From the NCBI RefSeq assembly GCF_002531755.2, contig NZ_CP035001.1, forward strand, positions 62,001-126,000: a stretch of 64,000 nt of DNA. The letters run 5' to 3'. Below the pieces are notes generated by a model. The model made no database searches and was not told the DNA's origin. It saw nothing but the letters and a program-made list of their open reading frames with translations. This DNA comes from Rhizobium acidisoli (GTDB lineage Bacteria; Pseudomonadota; Alphaproteobacteria; Rhizobiales; Rhizobiaceae). Numbering within the stretch: position 1 is the first letter of the stretch; each line of letters begins with the position of its first letter. Shown here in pieces: positions 26,746 to 35,678 of the stretch. Made by a program: the position numbers and the translations under genes.

Positions 26746-27285
26746 ATGTCTGCCACTGCTGCCCTCGGTATAGCGCCGGCCCCCGCACCGATCAGCGATG
26801 CGTTTCGATCGACCATGCGCCGTTTCCCGGCGACGGTGACGGTCATTTCCGCCTGCCGCAACGGTGCGGATCATGGAATGACGGCAACGGCCGTCACATC
26901 GCTTTCGATGGATCCTCCCTCTCTTCTCATCTGCCTGAACAATCGCACCTACCTGCATGACATGCTGCTTGAAGTGCCGGAATTCGCGGTCAGCATTCTG
27001 ACCGACAGGCAAGCCGCCGTGTCGGAAGGTTTCAGCGGCAAGATTGCGCCCGAGCGCCGTTTCGACGCTGCCGATTGGGTTCGCCATGAGCGCGGCATGA
27101 TGGTGCTGGGCTCGGCTCATGCCTCGGTCGTCTGCCGCCGCATGGGCGTCGTTCCCTATGGCACGCACACGATCTTCATCGGGCAGGTGGTGGATACTCG
27201 TCTTTCCCAAGACACCGTCGCGCTGATGTACGAGAACTCGAAATATTGCGCGCCACTGCACGCGCTTCCCGCATCCCAGAACTGA
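26746..27285 (+). CDS. graD: Flavin reductase component of resorcinol hydroxylase
   Basis: This is a 179-residue protein of the HpaC-like flavin reductase family. It has FRSTMRRFPATVTVISACRNG, then GMTATAVTSLSMDPPSLLICLN for FMN/FAD binding, and the C-terminal GTHTIFIGQVVD strand. It supplies reduced flavin to the oxygenase encoded 10 bases downstream, which hydroxylates resorcinol to hydroxyquinol. GGGAGGA precedes the ATG. It is the first gene of the operon and is transcribed from the GraR-controlled promoter. Confidence 0.85.
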   Translation: MSATAALGIAPAPAPISDAFRSTMRRFPATVTVISACRNGADHGMTATAVTSLSMDPPSLLICLNNRTYLHDMLLEVPEFAVSILTDRQAAVSEGFSGKIAPERRFDAADWVRHERGMMVLGSAHASVVCRRMGVVPYGTHTIFIGQVVDTRLSQDTVALMYENSKYCAPLHALPASQN

Positions 27286-27295
27286 AGGTCGTTCC

Positions 27296-28528
27296 ATGAA
27301 CAATACAGCCGCCCTTTTTCCCGCCTCGGCGCGGGTCGAGACCGCATGTCTTGCCGATCGCATCGTCCCGGTACTGGACGAAATCCGTGCCGGTGCGCGC
27401 GATACGGAAAAATTGGGCCGCGTGCCGGCGCGCAATATCGATCTGCTGCGCTCGGCCGGCTATTTCGATATCGTCAAGCCCGCCCGTTTCGGCGGCGCCG
27501 AAGGATCGTTTGCCGAGCTTGTCGATGCCAATATCGAACTGTCGTCGGCCTGTGCCTCCACCGGCTGGGTGGCCGGCCTGCTTTCCGCGCATCAATGGCT
27601 GCTCGCCATGTTCGACGAACGGGTTCAGCAGGAGGTGTGGGGCGGCAATCCGGATGCGCTGCTCTGCGGTTCCTATGCGCCGGTCCGCATGGCTGAACGC
27701 GTCGAGGGTGGTTTTCGGCTATCCGGCGACTGGGCCTTTGCCAGCGGATGCGAAAATGCAGGATGGGCGCTCTGTGCGGCGATCATTCCGCCGAAAGGCG
27801 AGGGGGAGCGTCCGGTGCCGGCGTTCCTTCTGGTTCCCGCCGGCGATTACACCATTGCCGAGACCTGGGATGTGGTCGGCCTCGCCGGCACCGGCTCGAA
27901 GAGCCTGATCCTCGAAGAGGTCTTCGTTCCGGAATACCGCATGCTGAGCTTTGCTGATGCGACCTCCGGCAGAACGCCCGGCGGGCGTGGCTACAAGGGC
28001 ATCGGCCTTTTCAACATTCCGCTCCTCATGGGCATTCCCTTCTGCCTCGGCAGCGCCGCCGTCGGTGGGGCGAAGGGCGCACTCGACAGCTATATCGGCC
28101 ACATCGGGACCCGCGTGACACGGGGTGCGGTTGCCGGTGGCAACAACAAGATCGCGGAGTTTCCGACGATCCAGCTTCGCGTGGCGGAAGCCTCCGCATC
28201 GGTCGACGCCGCCCGCGAAATCCTTCTGCGCGATATTGCCCGGGCGCAGCAATTGGCCCAGGCCCGCGAGGATGGCGCCGCAGAAATCACCGAGGAAGAT
28301 CGGATTCTCGCCCGCCGCAGCCAATCCTTTGCGGTCAGCCTGGCGCTTCGGGCCGTGGAGGCACTCAATGCATCGACAGGCGGCCTCGGCCTGCAGATGT
28401 CCAACCCGGTTCAGCGCGCCTGGCGCGACGCAAATGCCGTCGGGCGCCACATTTCCATGAACTGGGATGCCGTCGGTACCATGGTCGGCCAGCAGTTGCT
28501 CGGCCTTCCGCCCAAGGGACAATTCTGA
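27296..28528 (+). CDS. graA: Resorcinol hydroxylase, oxygenase component (acyl-CoA dehydrogenase fold)
   Basis: This 410-residue flavin-dependent monooxygenase has the acyl-CoA dehydrogenase fold. Residues 30-120 form the helical N-domain (ELSSACASTGWVAGLLSAHQWLL). The beta domain contains GDWAFASGCENAGWALC and the C-domain helices end near LGLPPKGQF. This architecture is shared with HpaB/HsaA-type two-component hydroxylases that use free reduced flavin. Its position between a flavin reductase and gamma-resorcylate decarboxylase supports resorcinol as substrate. GAAGGTC precedes the ATG. Confidence 0.85.
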   Translation: MNNTAALFPASARVETACLADRIVPVLDEIRAGARDTEKLGRVPARNIDLLRSAGYFDIVKPARFGGAEGSFAELVDANIELSSACASTGWVAGLLSAHQWLLAMFDERVQQEVWGGNPDALLCGSYAPVRMAERVEGGFRLSGDWAFASGCENAGWALCAAIIPPKGEGERPVPAFLLVPAGDYTIAETWDVVGLAGTGSKSLILEEVFVPEYRMLSFADATSGRTPGGRGYKGIGLFNIPLLMGIPFCLGSAAVGGAKGALDSYIGHIGTRVTRGAVAGGNNKIAEFPTIQLRVAEASASVDAAREILLRDIARAQQLAQAREDGAAEITEEDRILARRSQSFAVSLALRAVEALNASTGGLGLQMSNPVQRAWRDANAVGRHISMNWDAVGTMVGQQLLGLPPKGQF

Positions 28529-28572
28529 CCCGCCACCCTCATCGTTTCGAAAGACAGGAAAGAGAGCATATC

Positions 28573-29553
28573 GTGCAAGGCAAGATCGCGCTTGAAGAAC
28601 ATTTCGCCATTCCCGAGACGCTGCAGGATTCGGCCGGATTCGTGCCGGGCGACTACTGGACGGAACTGTCCGCCCGGCTTCTCGATATCCAGGATAAGCG
28701 TTTGCGGCTGATGGATGCCCACGGCGTCGAAAAAATGATCCTGTCGCTGAACGCCCCGGCCGTGCAGGCGATCCCGGACAAGGCCAAGGCCCTGGAGGTT
28801 TCCCGGCGCGCCAACGACTTTCTGGCGGAGCAATGCGTCAAGAACCCCAACCGTTTTCTGGGATTTGCCGCTTTGCCCCTGCAGGATCCGGATACGGCAA
28901 CGCAGGAACTGCAGCGCTGTGTAACGACGCTGGGCTTCGTCGGCGCACTGGTCAACGGCTTCTCGCAGGAGAGCGACGGAACGACGCCGCTCTATTACGA
29001 CCTGCAGCAATACCGCCCGTTCTGGGCCGAAGTCGAAAAACTCAACGTTCCCTTCTATCTGCATCCGCGCAACCCGCTGCCGCAGGATAGCCGCATCTAT
29101 GCCGGCCACTCCTGGCTGATGGGTCCGACATGGGCGTTCGCGCAGGAAACCGCCGTTCATGCGCTGCGCCTGATGGGATCCGGTCTGTTCGACGAACATC
29201 CGGCTTTGCGGATCATCGTCGGCCACATGGGCGAGGGGCTGCCGTTCATGATGTGGCGTATCGACAACCGGAATGCCTGGGTCAAGGTAGAAAAGAACTA
29301 TCCGGCCAAACGTCCGATTGCCGATTATTTCAACGAGAATTTCTACATCACGACGTCGGGGAATTTCCGCACGCAATCGCTGATCGATGCTATGCTGGAA
29401 ATCGGCGCGGACAGAATTCTGTTTTCGACAGACTGGCCATTCGAAAACATCGACCATGCTGCAAACTGGTTCGACAGCGCCACCATTTCCGAAGCCGACC
29501 GGCTGAAGATCGGTCGCACCAATGCGGTTTCACTGTTCAAGCTCGATCGATAG
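28573..29553 (+). CDS. graF: Gamma-resorcylate (2,6-dihydroxybenzoate) decarboxylase
   Basis: This is a 326-residue amidohydrolase-superfamily decarboxylase. It starts at a GTG (28573) and reads MQGKIALEEHFAIPETLQDS, very close to the enzyme described from Rhizobium sp. MTP-10005 as I remember it. The metal ligands of that family fall at the expected positions: Glu8, His10, His164 (in LHPRNP) and Asp287 (in FSTDWPFENID). It removes CO2 from gamma-resorcylate to give resorcinol, reversibly and without cofactors. It ends one base before graC. Confidence 0.92.
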   Translation: MQGKIALEEHFAIPETLQDSAGFVPGDYWTELSARLLDIQDKRLRLMDAHGVEKMILSLNAPAVQAIPDKAKALEVSRRANDFLAEQCVKNPNRFLGFAALPLQDPDTATQELQRCVTTLGFVGALVNGFSQESDGTTPLYYDLQQYRPFWAEVEKLNVPFYLHPRNPLPQDSRIYAGHSWLMGPTWAFAQETAVHALRLMGSGLFDEHPALRIIVGHMGEGLPFMMWRIDNRNAWVKVEKNYPAKRPIADYFNENFYITTSGNFRTQSLIDAMLEIGADRILFSTDWPFENIDHAANWFDSATISEADRLKIGRTNAVSLFKLDR

Positions 29554-29554
29554 C

Positions 29555-30613
29555 ATGGTCGCACCTTTCAGATATACGGCCAGCGCGGCTGAGATCATCT
29601 TCGGGAGCGGCTCACTGAGCCGTCTCGCCGAGGCGGTTGCACGGCAGGGAGGCAAACGCGCTCTGATCCTTTCGACCCCACACCAGAAGCAAGAGGCAGA
29701 ACGTATCGCTGCTTCCCTCGGCCCGATCGCGGCGGGACTGTTTAACGAGGCGGCGATGCATACGCCGGTCAATGTGACCGAACGTGCGATGGCTAGATAC
29801 AGCCAAGCCGGCGCCGATTGTGTCGTCGCGATCGGCGGCGGATCGACGATCGGGCTCAGCAAGGCAATCGCCTATCGCAACGATGCGCCGCAAATCGTGG
29901 TGGCGACGACCTATGCCGGGTCGGAGGTCACACCGATCCTCGGCCAGACGGAGAACGGCCAGAAGAGCACGGTTCGCGGGCCCGGCATCCTGCCCGAGGT
30001 GGTGATCTACGATCCTGAATTGACATTGGGCCTGCCGGTCGAGATCAGCGTCAGCAGCGGGCTCAATGCAATGGCACATGCCGTCGAAGGCCTCTACGCA
30101 GAGGACCGCAATCCGATTTCGTCGATGATGGCGGTCGAAGGCCTGCGGGCGCTGAAGCACGCTCTGCCTCAGATCGTCCAAGCCCCTCGGGATATCGAAG
30201 CGCGAAGCGAAGCGCTTTACGGGTCCTGGCTATGCGGCACGGTGCTCGGAACGGTCGGGATGGCCCTGCATCACAAGCTTTGCCACACGCTGGGCGGCAG
30301 CTTCGATCTGCCGCATGCCGAAACCCATGCGGTCGTTCTTCCCCATTCCGCCGACTATAACGCCGCAGCCGCGACGGATGCGCTAAGGCCTGCCGCCGAG
30401 CTTTTCGGCGGCTCGCTCGGCCGCGGTCTTTATGATTTTGCCGCTTCGATCGGCGCCCCCCTGGCGCTGCGAGATCTTGGCATGAAGGAGGCCGATCTGG
30501 ACCGCGCGGCCGAAATCGCCGCTCGGAATCCCCATTGGAACCCGCGTCCGATCGAAGGAAAAGCGATCCGGGTTTTGTTGCAGAGCGCCTGGGAGGGCGC
30601 GCGGCCGCGTTAA
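29555..30613 (+). CDS. graC: Maleylacetate reductase
   Basis: This is a 352-residue iron-type alcohol dehydrogenase fold protein. It has the NAD(P)H-binding GGGSTIGLSKA at about 90-100, SGLNAMAHAVEGLYA and HHKLCHTLGGSFDLPHAETHA with the conserved His residues. The family reduces maleylacetate to 3-oxoadipate, the step after hydroxyquinol ring cleavage. The ATG at 29555 follows the graF stop by one base; an upstream ATG at 29522 overlaps graF and lacks conserved sequence. The genes for 3-oxoadipate activation are not in the window. Confidence 0.9.
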   Translation: MVAPFRYTASAAEIIFGSGSLSRLAEAVARQGGKRALILSTPHQKQEAERIAASLGPIAAGLFNEAAMHTPVNVTERAMARYSQAGADCVVAIGGGSTIGLSKAIAYRNDAPQIVVATTYAGSEVTPILGQTENGQKSTVRGPGILPEVVIYDPELTLGLPVEISVSSGLNAMAHAVEGLYAEDRNPISSMMAVEGLRALKHALPQIVQAPRDIEARSEALYGSWLCGTVLGTVGMALHHKLCHTLGGSFDLPHAETHAVVLPHSADYNAAAATDALRPAAELFGGSLGRGLYDFAASIGAPLALRDLGMKEADLDRAAEIAARNPHWNPRPIEGKAIRVLLQSAWEGARPR

Positions 30614-30633
30614 CGCCTCAGGAGGATGGCCAC

Positions 30634-31482
30634 GTGCCTGAATATTTCAGCGAAGAGAGATCCGTGGAAGCCGTCAACGCGCGCATGGGGCGGGACATCA
30701 ATCCGCGCCTGGCCGAAATCATGGCGTCGCTGGTCAAGCATCTGCATGCTTTTGCCAGGGATATCAGCCTGAGCCAGGAGGAATGGGCGTTGGCCATCGG
30801 CTTCCTGACCCGAACCGGCCATCTCTGTCATGACGAGCGACAGGAGTTCATCCTGCTCAGCGATACGCTTGGTTTGTCGATGCTGGTGGATGCCATCAAC
30901 AACCGCCGTCCGCCGGACGCGACAGAGAATACCGTGTTCGGGCCGTTCCATGTCGAAGGGGCGCCCATACGGCAGATGGGTGAAAACATCTCGCTCGACG
31001 GCAAGGGCGAGAGTTGTCTGTTCATCGGGCGGGTGCTCAATCTTAACGGCAATCCGATCGAGGGAGCACGGATCGATGTCTGGTCGGATAATGCCGATGG
31101 TTTCTACGACGTCCAACAGCCGGATATCCAGCCGAAATGGAACAACCGGGGCATCTTCGTCACCGGCGCCGATGGCGCCTATAGTTTCCTCGGCATCAAG
31201 CCGGTCTCCTATCCGATCCCGGATGACGGCCCGGTCGGCCAGATGCTGGCATCCCTCGGCCGCCATCCCTATCGTCCCGCCCACACCCATTACCTGATCA
31301 CGGCTCCGGGTCATCAGAAGCTCGTAACCCACACTTTCGTCGGCGACGATCCCTATCTGGAATCCGATACGGTGTTTGGCGTAAAACACAGCCTTGTCGC
31401 GCCTTTCGAGCGCATAGATCGTCCGACCATCTGGCGCTCCGATTTCGATTTCGTGCTGACACCGATCGAGGACGGACAATGA
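30634..31482 (+). CDS. graB: Hydroxyquinol 1,2-dioxygenase
   Basis: This is a 282-residue intradiol ring-cleavage dioxygenase. It has an N-terminal helical dimerisation domain with TRTGHLCHDERQEFILLSD and the motif ENTVFGPFHVEGAP. The likely non-haem Fe(III) ligands are Tyr158, Tyr193, His217 and His219 (in PAHTHYL). It opens hydroxyquinol to maleylacetate. The start is a GTG at 30634 with CAGGAGGA eight bases upstream; an ATG inside that ribosome binding site is out of frame. Its stop overlaps the start of graE by four bases (ATGA). Confidence 0.9.
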   Translation: MPEYFSEERSVEAVNARMGRDINPRLAEIMASLVKHLHAFARDISLSQEEWALAIGFLTRTGHLCHDERQEFILLSDTLGLSMLVDAINNRRPPDATENTVFGPFHVEGAPIRQMGENISLDGKGESCLFIGRVLNLNGNPIEGARIDVWSDNADGFYDVQQPDIQPKWNNRGIFVTGADGAYSFLGIKPVSYPIPDDGPVGQMLASLGRHPYRPAHTHYLITAPGHQKLVTHTFVGDDPYLESDTVFGVKHSLVAPFERIDRPTIWRSDFDFVLTPIEDGQ

Positions 31483-31787
31483 TCGTTGCCCGCCATGCGG
31501 TATCCGACCCCGGCAAGGCCGCAGAACGCTCGCGATTGCTGGAGGAACACAAGGCCTATCTGCAAGGCGCAGCGATCCGCATCCTGCTTTCCGGCCCTTC
31601 CGCGCCGCCGGTGGAGGGCAGGGGTTCAACCGCCCTCGTGATCGCAGAGGTCGAGACGCTCGCCGAGTTCGAGGCGTTCAACACAGGAGACCCCTTCGTC
31701 CGCTCCGGTGTTTACGCCAGCGTCGAGATCTTCGAATGGCGGCCCACGCTTGGGCTTCTTCTGGAGAGACTCTCCGACGGCAGCTGA
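31479..31787 (+). CDS. graE: YCII-related protein of the gra operon
   Basis: This is a 102-residue protein with the ferredoxin-like YCII/dimeric alpha-beta pattern. RHAVSDPGKAAERSRLLEEH is the usual first strand and helix, and FNTGDPFVRSGVYASVEIFEW is the closing DPF..AGV..-type motif. The function is unknown. YCII proteins sit in many aromatic-degradation operons. It is translationally coupled to graB and occupies the position of graE in the MTP-10005 cluster. It is the last gene of the operon, 20 bases from the convergent ligase gene. Confidence 0.75.
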   Translation: MIVARHAVSDPGKAAERSRLLEEHKAYLQGAAIRILLSGPSAPPVEGRGSTALVIAEVETLAEFEAFNTGDPFVRSGVYASVEIFEWRPTLGLLLERLSDGS

Positions 31788-31807
31788 AAACCTGACGATC
31801 GCCGACC

Positions 31808-32860
31808 TCAACCGCCGAGGCCGGTCATATCGAATACGGCCGCATTGTCCTGAACTTCGCGCAGCCCCTTATACGACGCATGGCGGAGACTGCCGTCATC
31901 CGTCCAGCCACGGAACTCGATCTCGGCGATGAGGGTCGGCTGCACGAAGACGTAGCGTTTGCCCTTCAGGGGGACGGCCGGCCGGCTCGTTTTCAACCGG
32001 TCGAGCGTCTTTTTCAGGTGCTCGGCTTCGCTGGCGCTGAAACCAGTTCCGACCGATCCCACGGAAATCCAGTCGAAACCCTTCTTGCCGGCGAGCAGCA
32101 GACTGCCGATGCCGCCGCGGGCGGATGCCGATTGTTCGTAACCGACGATCATGAAACTCTCGCTCTCAACGCACTTGATCTTCAGCCAGTCGCCCGTGCG
32201 GCCACTGCTGTAGGGCCGGTCGCGATGTTTGGCGATGATGCCTTCCATATGATGGTGGCAGGCGTGCTCGAGGAGGTCCTCGGCCGGCAGGTCTATTTCT
32301 TCGGAAAAGCGGATCGTCCGATTGCCTTCCGGTATCAGGTCTTCAAGAAGGTGCCGGCGTACGGCAAGCTCGGTGCCGGTGAGGTCATGCCCGTCAAGAT
32401 ACAAAAGGTCGAAGGCGTAGAGAATGGACTCGCTCGAGGCCCGCTTGCCGCCGCGACCGCCGAGCGAACGTTGCAGCGCGCCGAAATCCGACCGGCCGTG
32501 ATCATCCATAACCACGGCTTCCCCGTCCAGTATGGCGGTGGTCACACCGAGTTCTTTGGCCGCAGCGGCGATGGCGGGAAAACGATGCGTCCAGTCATGG
32601 CCGCCGCGGGTGATGACACGAACGCCCTTCGGCTCGATGTGGATCGCTAGCCGGTAGCCATCCCACTTCGCCTCGTAGAGCCAATCCGGCCCGATCGGCA
32701 CGCTGCGCTTCAGCAATGCGAGGCATGGCTCGACCCTTGCCGGCATTGGATCGAACGGAAGGCTTGGCTGGTTGGGATCGCGCTTGCGGATCGGACGAGA
32801 CTGCAGCGTTGCATTGGACTCGTTGAGGAATGGCAATGAGGGGCGGCGCGAGCGCGTCAT
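31808..32860 (-). CDS. ATP-dependent DNA ligase (single-domain, LigC/LigD-like)
   Basis: This 350-residue protein contains only the adenylation and OB domains. Motif I is YEAKWDGYRL with the nucleophile Lys65. Motif III reads LYAFDLLYLDG, motif IV HMEGIIAKH and motif V DWLKIKC. The OB-fold ends near GLREV. It lacks the phosphoesterase and polymerase modules of LigD (9542). Such stand-alone ligases in rhizobia serve backup end joining or repair. It is convergent with graE and separated from the next MFS gene by 132 bases. Confidence 0.88.
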   Translation of the reverse strand: MTRSRRPSLPFLNESNATLQSRPIRKRDPNQPSLPFDPMPARVEPCLALLKRSVPIGPDWLYEAKWDGYRLAIHIEPKGVRVITRGGHDWTHRFPAIAAAAKELGVTTAILDGEAVVMDDHGRSDFGALQRSLGGRGGKRASSESILYAFDLLYLDGHDLTGTELAVRRHLLEDLIPEGNRTIRFSEEIDLPAEDLLEHACHHHMEGIIAKHRDRPYSSGRTGDWLKIKCVESESFMIVGYEQSASARGGIGSLLLAGKKGFDWISVGSVGTGFSASEAEHLKKTLDRLKTSRPAVPLKGKRYVFVQPTLIAEIEFRGWTDDGSLRHASYKGLREVQDNAAVFDMTGLGG

Positions 32861-32992
32861 GATCGTTGTCTGTCCTTCCCGGACTGGTTTTCAGGCTCTT
32901 CTCCAAACACGATGTCACCTTTCCCACTCCGCTCAATCGGATTTAGGTCCGACGAGTATTTCGGCAAGAACCATAGCCTGGCGCCGCAGACG

Positions 32993-34198
32993 CTACACGG
33001 CCTGCGCACTCCGGTCCTTCGGCAGCGAGATCGTCATCGCCGCGGCGACGGCGGCCGTAACTGCGACGGCGAGATAGATGCCGCTGAAACTCTCAGTCGA
33101 TGTCTTGATCACGCCGCCAAAGAAGTTCCCTGTCGTGCCGCCGATGCCTTGGAACACGGTGCAGATGCCCAAGACAGTCACCGCGACGCGGGGCGTGGCG
33201 CGATGTGAGACGTAGGCCGGCAGCAAGCCATAGATCGGATAAAAGCCCAGCGAAAAGAAGATGCCGGACAGAATCGAGAGTTCCATCGAGGGATCGAGGA
33301 CGACGAGGGCGCCGGCGGCGAGGAAGCTTGAGTAACAGGTCAGCATGGCATAGCGCGATCCGAGACGCGACGATATTGTGCCAATGGCGAAGCCTGCGCC
33401 GATCCCCACCGCCCCGATCGTTGCCCAGAGCCATGAGGCAAAGCCGACGGAGTAGCCGAGCTCCTCGCGCAGAAACGGCGAGAGATAGGTGAGATAGGGA
33501 TATGGCATCAGGCCGTTGATGAAGCCGAGCGCGAAAATCAGCATCACCCATGGCATGATGGAGCGCAGGCTTGCTGAACCGCCGGCAGTTGGCGCCAGCG
33601 TTTCGTGACTTGTCCCGCTGTCGAAGAGGCCGGCCCGCCCGAAGAGAATGTGGGTGACAACGGCCAGTGCGATCGTGGCCGCGCCTGTGAGGAACCAGAC
33701 CATCTGCCAGTGACCGCTTCCGGCGTATGCCGCCACGAGTGCGCTGTTGATGAGGACGCCAAAGGCCGGGGCGCTGGAGATCAGGCTCATGGCAAAGCCG
33801 CGCTGTTCTGCTCTTACCACCCGCGAGGCAAGATTGATCATCGGCACGAAAGTCGATGCGCCAGTCGCGCCGGCGACCATCAGCAGGCCGGCAACCACAT
33901 AGAGATTGTCGCTGATGGGGATGCTCGACAGGCAGAGCCCGCAGAGCGACACGGACGCCACCACCGTCCGTGCGGCGCCGATGCGATGGACGAGCCAGGT
34001 ACCGAGCACGGCGAATGCCACTGTGGAAAACTGCACCAGGCCGGTGACCGTGCCGACGAAGGAATAGTCGAAGGCAAGATCTTTCCGCATGTCGGGGATG
34101 ATCTGAGGAAAAAGGCTGAGGCCGAATCCGTAACACGTGCCGACGCAGGCGATCATGACGGCTACGAGGACGTTATCCTGGATACGCACGCTCGTCAT
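32993..34198 (-). CDS. MFS transporter (unknown substrate)
   Basis: This is a protein of about 401 residues with twelve predicted membrane segments. The loop LGTWLVHRIGAARTVVASVSL matches the MFS cytoplasmic loop. FALGFINGLMPYPYLTYLSPFL lies in the second half. I choose the ATG at 34198 (AAGG about 10 bases upstream) over 34261, whose extension is charged and non-conserved. It is probably single. The family cannot be narrowed by eye; YbfB- or CynX-like facilitators are candidates. Confidence 0.8.
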   Translation of the reverse strand: MTSVRIQDNVLVAVMIACVGTCYGFGLSLFPQIIPDMRKDLAFDYSFVGTVTGLVQFSTVAFAVLGTWLVHRIGAARTVVASVSLCGLCLSSIPISDNLYVVAGLLMVAGATGASTFVPMINLASRVVRAEQRGFAMSLISSAPAFGVLINSALVAAYAGSGHWQMVWFLTGAATIALAVVTHILFGRAGLFDSGTSHETLAPTAGGSASLRSIMPWVMLIFALGFINGLMPYPYLTYLSPFLREELGYSVGFASWLWATIGAVGIGAGFAIGTISSRLGSRYAMLTCYSSFLAAGALVVLDPSMELSILSGIFFSLGFYPIYGLLPAYVSHRATPRVAVTVLGICTVFQGIGGTTGNFFGGVIKTSTESFSGIYLAVAVTAAVAAAMTISLPKDRSAQAV

Positions 34199-34358
34199 GA
34201 TGATCGACCTTTGTTGGCAACCGTGTTCGCGCTCCCGCTCGACGCGATGATCATCTAGCATGGGCAGCCGGCGGACTGTCGGATCTGCGACGCCGGCGGC
34301 CTAAAACCTATACAATTCGCCGAACCAATCGAGCCGCCGAAACAGCCAGCTCGATCGA

Positions 34359-35543
34359 TCACCCGTTGACGCTCCGAACGCTCGCAACTCTGCCGTCGCA
34401 GGCCGCCCGGCGCTGAGCAAGCACCTTGACCGAAAAGAGCGCGTAGATGATCAACGGAAGGCAGACGAGATAGGATGTCCTGATGCCCGCATGTTCGGCA
34501 ATGAAACCGAGCAGCGGCGGCGCCAGGAAGAAGACGACGAAGGTCATCTGGCCAAGGGCGGCGACGTTGAGATGCGCCGCGCGATCTGTGCGCTGGGCCG
34601 CCGCCGAGACGGCGAGAGGATAGACCGCGCTGCAGCCGGCGCCCATCAAGGCAAAGCCCGCCAGTGCCACATAGGCATGCGGAGCGCCCCAGACGGCGCA
34701 AATGCCGATCGCCGAAAGGACAAGCAGCATCGTGGCGATGGCCCGCGGGCCAAACCGATCGACCAGCGGATCGACGAACAGGCGCGCCAGTGCCATGCAG
34801 AAAGTAAAGAGCGTCAATCCTAGTCCGCCAATAAACGGCTCGACTGAAAACACGTCGCGCATATAGATCGCCGACCAGTCGATCCCGGCACCTTCGACGA
34901 GAAAGGCCGCGATGCCGATCACGCAGAGTGGCATAAGGCTCCGGGTGGGAAGCGCCACCAGTGGCGCCTTGCCTTCATTCAACGGGGTTCGCGCGGGCGC
35001 ATTGCGCATGCCTGAAATCGCCCAGACGCCGAGCACAAGCACCGCGACAAAGGTCACGGCGAGATGGAGTTGCATCGAAATACCGGCTTGGCGGACGACT
35101 GAGGAGACAAGCGCCGTGACGAAGAAGCCGAGGCTCCAGAAACCATGCGCCCTGTTCATCACGCCGCGTCCTAACTGTGCTTCGATGCGATCAATCTCGA
35201 CATTGAGATTGATCTCCAGCGCCCCGGCGAGCAACCCCTCGACGAAAAGCACACAGAACACGACCGGCGCCGCACCGATCCACGGCACCAGCGACAGCAA
35301 CGCAGACGTGCCGAGAACAGTAATGAATGCCGTTGTCCGCGCGCCAAGGCGGGCGATCACAGGCGAAGACAAAGTCAACGAAATCAAGGCGCCGATCGCA
35401 GCCCCGATCAACGTCAACCCAAGCTCCGACTTGTCGACGCCAAGCGCAACCTGCAAATCCGGCATCCTCGACAACAGCGCCCCCAGCGACACGGCGAAGA
35501 GAAAGAAGCAGACATAGATCCGCTGCTGCGGAGCGATTTTCAT
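34359..35543 (-). CDS. MFS transporter (YbjJ-like)
   Basis: This is a 394-residue facilitator with about twelve membrane segments. The start, FFLFAVSLGALLSRMPDLQVALGVDKSELGLTLIG, and the early IARLGARTTAFITVLG loop resemble the YbjJ/FucP-related branch. The internal GAGCSAVYPLAVSAAAQRT is typical of the second half. The substrate is unknown; relatives are thought to move sugars or drugs. It is not clearly in an operon: the gap to the next gene on the left is 160 bases and that to the SMP-30 gene on the right is 135 bases. Confidence 0.8.
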   Translation of the reverse strand: MKIAPQQRIYVCFFLFAVSLGALLSRMPDLQVALGVDKSELGLTLIGAAIGALISLTLSSPVIARLGARTTAFITVLGTSALLSLVPWIGAAPVVFCVLFVEGLLAGALEINLNVEIDRIEAQLGRGVMNRAHGFWSLGFFVTALVSSVVRQAGISMQLHLAVTFVAVLVLGVWAISGMRNAPARTPLNEGKAPLVALPTRSLMPLCVIGIAAFLVEGAGIDWSAIYMRDVFSVEPFIGGLGLTLFTFCMALARLFVDPLVDRFGPRAIATMLLVLSAIGICAVWGAPHAYVALAGFALMGAGCSAVYPLAVSAAAQRTDRAAHLNVAALGQMTFVVFFLAPPLLGFIAEHAGIRTSYLVCLPLIIYALFSVKVLAQRRAACDGRVASVRSVNG

Positions 35544-35678
35544 GATGCAACTCCGGGAATTGACGCTCGAAGCCGAACGCGCGCTTTTGGATTTGTGATG
35601 TCTAACTCACAGAGCCGGAGATCAAAACTTTTTTCTGAGGAGATGCGACGGAGCGAGACGCCGAGCAGAATCACGCTC

